60,275 bases of DNA from Acidimicrobiia bacterium (GTDB taxonomy: Bacteria > Actinomycetota > Acidimicrobiia > Acidimicrobiales > Aldehydirespiratoraceae). Positions 56,997 through 60,275 of this stretch are shown piece after piece. The position numbers were made by a program, and so were the translations under genes. The notes under the pieces were generated by a model. It saw only the letters and a program-made list of their open reading frames with translations. It was not told the DNA's origin and made no database searches. The stretch is taken from NCBI GenBank assembly GCA_022819505.1, contig JAJEHD010000016.1:1-60275 (forward strand), written 5' to 3'. How positions within the stretch are numbered: position 1 is the first letter of the stretch; each line of letters starts with the position of its first letter.

Positions 56997-57254
56997 GGGG
57001 GAACTCCTGGTCAGTGGTGAGATGCGTGCGCTTGTGGCCCGCCCGGACCGCCCGCGCCCGCGCGGTCCAACCGTAGCGCCCCCGCTCCACGGCACGGCGT
57101 CAATGCACCGCCGCGCCACGATCGCCTCCCGGGTTCGCTTGGGACTGGAGCGGACCGATCACCGGTCGCCATGCCCCTAGCTCGTCTACAGCAAGGTGCC
57201 GATACTCCTCAATGAGCCCGTGTACCAGTAGGGGGTGCGTTCGTGAACGGCCCG

Positions 57255-57692
57255 CTAGCCGTCGACAAGCGGGTTTTCCCAGCGAACCTCTCCGAACCGG
57301 GCGAAGTCGGTGTCGGCACTCATTACCGTGAGGCCGTGCTCGATGGCGAGGGCCGCCAGCATGGCGTCGGGGACCAGATTGGCTGTGACCTGATGGTGGG
57401 TGACGAGTTCACCGAGGATGGCAGCGGTGCGCTCGGTGGCCGGAGGTATCCAGGTCGGCTCAGCGACCAACCAGCCGCTCACACAACCCCATGCCTGCTC
57501 GGCCGACATGGGGTTCACGTACACACGGGGGCTGGTGCCGACGCGAAGGAACGCCCCGAGCGACTGCCACGGGATCCCAACCCGCCGGTCGCCGCGCAGA
57601 ACCGCCGTGAGCCAGGCGGCGGACCGCTCGTGATGGCGACTGGACCTGTCGGTGGCGTACAGCAGCAGGTTGGCATCGAGCAGCACGGTCAC
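57255..57692 (-). CDS. vapC: VapC-like PIN-domain toxin
   Basis: A 145-residue PIN ribonuclease. The first acidic residue is in VLLDANLLLYATDRS, later ones in LVPDAMLAALAIEHG and SADTDFARF. WQSLGAFLRVGTSPRVY replaces the usual second acidic block, as in one actinobacterial VapC subgroup. The family cleaves tRNA or rRNA. Its GTG overlaps the vapB stop by 4 nt. The unit looks intact. Confidence 0.85.
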   Translation of the reverse strand: MTVLLDANLLLYATDRSSRHHERSAAWLTAVLRGDRRVGIPWQSLGAFLRVGTSPRVYVNPMSAEQAWGCVSGWLVAEPTWIPPATERTAAILGELVTHHQVTANLVPDAMLAALAIEHGLTVMSADTDFARFGEVRWENPLVDG

Positions 57693-57913
57693 TCGGACTC
57701 GTCGAGCAGGCTCAGCACCTCGCCGATGTTGGTGACGTCGATCCGCTGGCCCAACTCGTACGAAGTGTGCTCGTAGCGCGGCGCCTCTGCCGTCTTGGCC
57801 AGGCCGTGGCGCGCCAGCCGGTTGACCGCCTCACTGACCCCGATTCCCTCATCCCGGCGAATCCCCTCAACCGCAGCCGCGATGTCCGCTGCCAATGTCA
57901 CTGTCGTCCTCAT
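57689..57913 (-). CDS. vapB: VapB-like ribbon-helix-helix antitoxin
   Basis: A 74-residue protein with an RHH DNA-binding N terminus (RTTVTLAADIAAAVEGIRRD, GIGVSEAVNRLARHGL) and a C-terminal toxin-binding tail. The ATG at 57913 is supported by a TACATT -10 box exactly 6 nt upstream; a TTG two codons earlier is less likely. A perfect palindrome overlaps the promoter and fits autoregulation. Confidence 0.82.
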   Translation of the reverse strand: MRTTVTLAADIAAAVEGIRRDEGIGVSEAVNRLARHGLAKTAEAPRYEHTSYELGQRIDVTNIGEVLSLLDESE

Positions 57914-57919
57914 GCTCAA

Positions 57920-57925
57920 AATGTA
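57920..57925 (-). promoter_or_regulatory. -10 box, leaderless vapBC promoter
   Basis: TACATT on the minus strand, 6 nt from the ATG of vapB. One base overlaps the operator palindrome. Confidence 0.55.
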
Positions 57926-57938
57926 GCATCATGATGCT
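57925..57938. promoter_or_regulatory. Palindromic operator of vapBC
   Basis: AGCATCATGATGCT is a perfect 14-bp palindrome at the upstream edge of the vapB -10 box, so a bound VapB dimer would block transcription. It is the expected place and form for an RHH antitoxin operator. Confidence 0.6.
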
Positions 57939-57959
57939 CTAATAGGTACATTGCTACGC

Positions 57960-58025
57960 CGAGCAGCGACTGGATGCCGCGCAGCACCTGGGGCGCGCTC
58001 CCATCAGAAGCGCAGTCACCGTCCA
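57960..58025 (-). pseudogene. Relic of an fbaB-like coding sequence
   Basis: Read on the minus strand, this part gives SDGSAPQVLRGIQSLLG, which aligns with [18 protein letters not shown] in the intact FbaB at 55947. The underlying DNA matches well over about 33 bp (positions 57967-57995 against the fbaB N-terminal region near 56834-56862). It is not preceded by a start and is cut on both sides. It lies beyond vapB, so vapBC sits between fbaB and this fragment. I infer a decayed duplicate or a past rearrangement. Confidence 0.55.
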
Positions 58026-58098
58026 ATCAGATCTCCATCCGCTTTCGGTTCCCGCGCGCGCCTAGTGCCAGAGCACGCTGATCGGTGCAGCCCAATGG

Positions 58099-58806
58099 TC
58101 AGCTGAGGGCGCGGACCCGCTCGGACACGTCGGCCAGGCGCGGGTCGTGGGTCTCGACCCAGCGGAACAGCTCCCGAGCCCTGGGCGAGCGGCCGGCTCT
58201 CTCGTACAGGTCGGCCAGGGCGTAGGCACGGCGCAGGTGGTGGTCACGAGGCCGCGACGGCAGCCGCCAACCGTGCTCCAGCACCCGGATGGCCGCGGGC
58301 AGCTCTCCCCTGTCGGCCTTGGCGCCGGCCAGCACGAGGCGCCCCTCGGTCACCAGCTCCGCCGACGGCGACGCCGCCCCCAGCTCGCGCCACAGGACGT
58401 CAACGTCGGCCCAGCGACCCAGAGCGCGATGGCAGTCGGCCAGTACGGGGTGCTGCTCCACCGAACCGCTCAGCTCGCGGAAGTACTCGAGCTCGCCCAT
58501 GGCCGCCTTGAAGCGCCCCAGGCGGTACAGCACCAGGCCGTGCAACTCGCGCACATCGGCGACATCGGGGGCATCGCGGGCGAGCCGCTGCAGCAGCGGG
58601 AGGGCGTCCTTGAACCGCTCGGCCCGGAAGGCCTTGGCCGCGGTGTCGAAACGCCGCACCGCGCTCCTGCCCCGTTCCGAGCCCAGAGCGCGCACCAACT
58701 CCGCGTGGGGATCCGATGCGTGGTGCGGTGCGGGGGGAAGCGGGACCCGCTGGCGCGGCCGCGGCGCCCGCGGGGACCCATCCGGCCTGCGGCGCGGGCG
58801 CGACAT
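58099..58806 (-). CDS. Tetratricopeptide-repeat protein
   Basis: A 235-residue protein with a basic N terminus (SRPRRRPDGSPRAPRPRQR, likely disordered) followed by helical repeats from about residue 55. Examples are FRAERFKDALPLLQRLARDA, LHGLVLYRLGRFKAAMGELE, CHRALGRWADVDVLWREL, and YALADLYERAGRSPRARELF. These are TPR-like motifs, so it probably works as a scaffold. No target can be told. The ATG at 58806 has a TAGGCT -10 box 7 nt upstream, which sets the start. Confidence 0.75.
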   Translation of the reverse strand: MSRPRRRPDGSPRAPRPRQRVPLPPAPHHASDPHAELVRALGSERGRSAVRRFDTAAKAFRAERFKDALPLLQRLARDAPDVADVRELHGLVLYRLGRFKAAMGELEYFRELSGSVEQHPVLADCHRALGRWADVDVLWRELGAASPSAELVTEGRLVLAGAKADRGELPAAIRVLEHGWRLPSRPRDHHLRRAYALADLYERAGRSPRARELFRWVETHDPRLADVSERVRALS

Positions 58807-58813
58807 GGCTCGG

Positions 58814-58819
58814 AGCCTA
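58814..58819 (-). promoter_or_regulatory. -10 box, leaderless TPR gene promoter
   Basis: TAGGCT on the minus strand ends 7 nt before the ATG at 58806. Confidence 0.5.
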
Positions 58820-58962
58820 CCGGCGTCCCAAAACGGGCATGCCCCAACCAACTCCGCAGCCACGCACGCCACAGGCGCACCGCCCCGCGGCCCATCCGCG
58901 GCTGTTCGCTCGGCGACTACCCTCACCGGCTGGGCTATCGGAGCGTCGGAGAGGTGACCACC

Positions 58963-59586
58963 ATGGGCGGCGGGCTGGACGAGTGCCGGGCGGCGATCGA
59001 CCTGGCCAACTCGGGTGACCCGCGCGATCATCACGGAGAGCCGCTGGCGCTGGCACAGGGCCGCATGGCCGAGGAGTGGGTGATGCGGCTGGCGCCGCAC
59101 GCGTCGGACGCGCTGAGGCTGGCGGCCCGGGCCCATCATCTGCGCCGTTGGGAACTGCCCCGCTCCGACTACCCGACGGGCCGGGCCGGCTACCTCCGGT
59201 GGCGGCGCGCGCAGCAACAGCGCCACGCCCGGGACCTCGCCACCATCGCCGACGATGCTGGCTTGGACGACTCCGTCGCAGCCAGGGCCGCCGAGATCGT
59301 GTCCAAGCAGGGCCTGGGATCTGATCCCGAGGTCCAGACCTTCGAGGACGCCGTGAGCCTGACGTTCCTAGTGACCGAGCTCGGACCGGTCGCTGCCCGT
59401 CTGGCCGACGACACCAAGGCGGCCGCCATAGTGGCCAAGACGCTCACCAAGATGAGCGACGCCGGCCGCGAGCAGGCGCAGGCTCTGGCCGCTTCCGGGC
59501 GGCTTGACGACCACAGCCACCGGATCCTCACCAAGGCCACGGCAACACTCTCGGCTCAGAAAGGCCAGAAGGCCCCGCCGAGGTGA
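58963..59586 (+). CDS. DUF4202 family protein
   Basis: A 207-residue, mainly helical protein. It has the DUF4202 pattern: ECRAAIDLANSGDPRDHHGE, LAQGRMAEEWVMRLAPHASD, LRLAARAHHLRRWELPRSDY, TGRAGYLRWRRAQQQRHARD, and DAVSLTFLVTELGPVAARL. The His/Asp-rich helices suggest a metal-binding HD-like fold, but the reaction is unknown. The ATG at 58963 follows GAGAGGTGA. Its last codons lie inside the terminator hairpin shared with the rrn operon. Confidence 0.8.
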   Translation: MGGGLDECRAAIDLANSGDPRDHHGEPLALAQGRMAEEWVMRLAPHASDALRLAARAHHLRRWELPRSDYPTGRAGYLRWRRAQQQRHARDLATIADDAGLDDSVAARAAEIVSKQGLGSDPEVQTFEDAVSLTFLVTELGPVAARLADDTKAAAIVAKTLTKMSDAGREQAQALAASGRLDDHSHRILTKATATLSAQKGQKAPPR

Positions 59587-59598
59587 GCGGGGCCTTCT
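59567..59598. terminator. Bidirectional terminator of the rrn operon and the DUF4202 gene
   Basis: AGAAGGCCCCGC and GCGGGGCCTTCT form a perfect 12-bp stem with an 8-nt loop. On the minus strand it is followed by GGCCTTTCTGAG, a short T-rich stretch. The 5' arm codes for the last residues of the DUF4202 protein and the stop is in the loop. It is 14 nt past the 5S 3' end. Confidence 0.8.
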
Positions 59599-59611
59599 GA
59601 TCAGCGAAATC

Positions 59612-59723
<112 letters not shown>

Positions 59724-59820
59724 AAACCTGTTGTCCTGCGGGCGAACCCCGAACGGGGGAACGCCTCCTGATGAACTCCATAGCGAGCACGAGCACCGAG
59801 CGCTCGATGCGAAATTGAAC
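59724..59820 (-). other. 23S-5S spacer
   Basis: About 97 bp between the 23S 3' end and the 5S 5' end. I see no tRNA and only a weak CCCCG/CGGGG hairpin. Confidence 0.6.

Positions 59821-60275
<455 letters not shown>

Noticed and set aside
57061..57120. TTGACG and TACGGT as a promoter for fbaB (minus strand)
   Set aside because: The spacing is about 22 nt, too long for a sigma-70-type promoter, and no better pair was found.

Overview
The window is very GC-rich and has actinobacterial gene content and gene order. The left part carries the conserved translation/isoprenoid block (rpsB-tsf-pyrH-frr-cdsA-dxr-rseP-ispG, then rimP-nusA-ylxR-infB). Further right there are F420/LLM-type and CaiB-type enzymes, a KorAB 2-oxoacid:ferredoxin oxidoreductase and an rrn operon. 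The gene mix and the many leaderless-looking promoters (TANNNT 6-8 nt before the start codon) best fit an uncultured or environmental member of the Acidimicrobiia (Actinomycetota). That placement is inference; a 16S gene is not in the window.

Layout. 1-13.6 kb, minus strand: information-processing and MEP/phospholipid genes, a degenerate LytM/M23 protein and gltX. The left edge cuts infB. 13.7-16.2 kb: two tandem RDD-family membrane proteins, a hypothetical gene and a HicAB-type toxin-antitoxin pair whose hicA looks frameshifted. 16.3-22.8 kb: branched-chain amino-acid biosynthesis, as leuB-ilvE-cimA on the minus strand behind a leader peptide plus hairpin/terminator that looks like a ribosome-mediated attenuator, and leuC-leuD on the plus strand after greA. 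22.9-30 kb: a beta-propeller lipoprotein, an S9 peptidase, an aspartate-type aminotransferase and serC. 30-42 kb: CoA-ester metabolism (acyl-CoA carboxylase beta, CaiB-type CoA-transferase, two acyl-CoA synthetases, enoyl-CoA hydratase, acyl-CoA dehydrogenase). Interleaved with these is the first of two membrane-anchored, apparently Tat-exported sulfite-oxidase-fold molybdoenzymes; the second follows at 43-44.7 kb after rsgA. 44.8-51.6 kb, plus strand: a purine-catabolism/salvage cluster (XdhD-type molybdenum hydroxylase, SsnA-like amidohydrolase, LLM flavin oxidoreductase, 8-oxoguanine-deaminase-type amidohydrolase, phosphoribosyltransferase). 51.6-57 kb, minus strand: an orphan OppF-type ATPase, korB-korA and class I aldolase fbaB. 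57.2-58 kb: vapBC with a palindromic operator, beside a relic of an fbaB-like reading frame. The right end has a TPR protein, a DUF4202 protein and the 3' end of an rrn operon (5S complete, 23S partial).

The most interesting non-coding signals are the branched-chain attenuator upstream of leuB (19.9-20.0 kb), a dispersed ~93-bp GC-rich palindromic repeat (two near-full copies at 42.8 and 52.8 kb, about 91% identical by eye, plus two partial copies), and a recurring leaderless-promoter pattern in front of at least twelve genes, including a pair of divergent promoters whose -10 boxes overlap by two bases.
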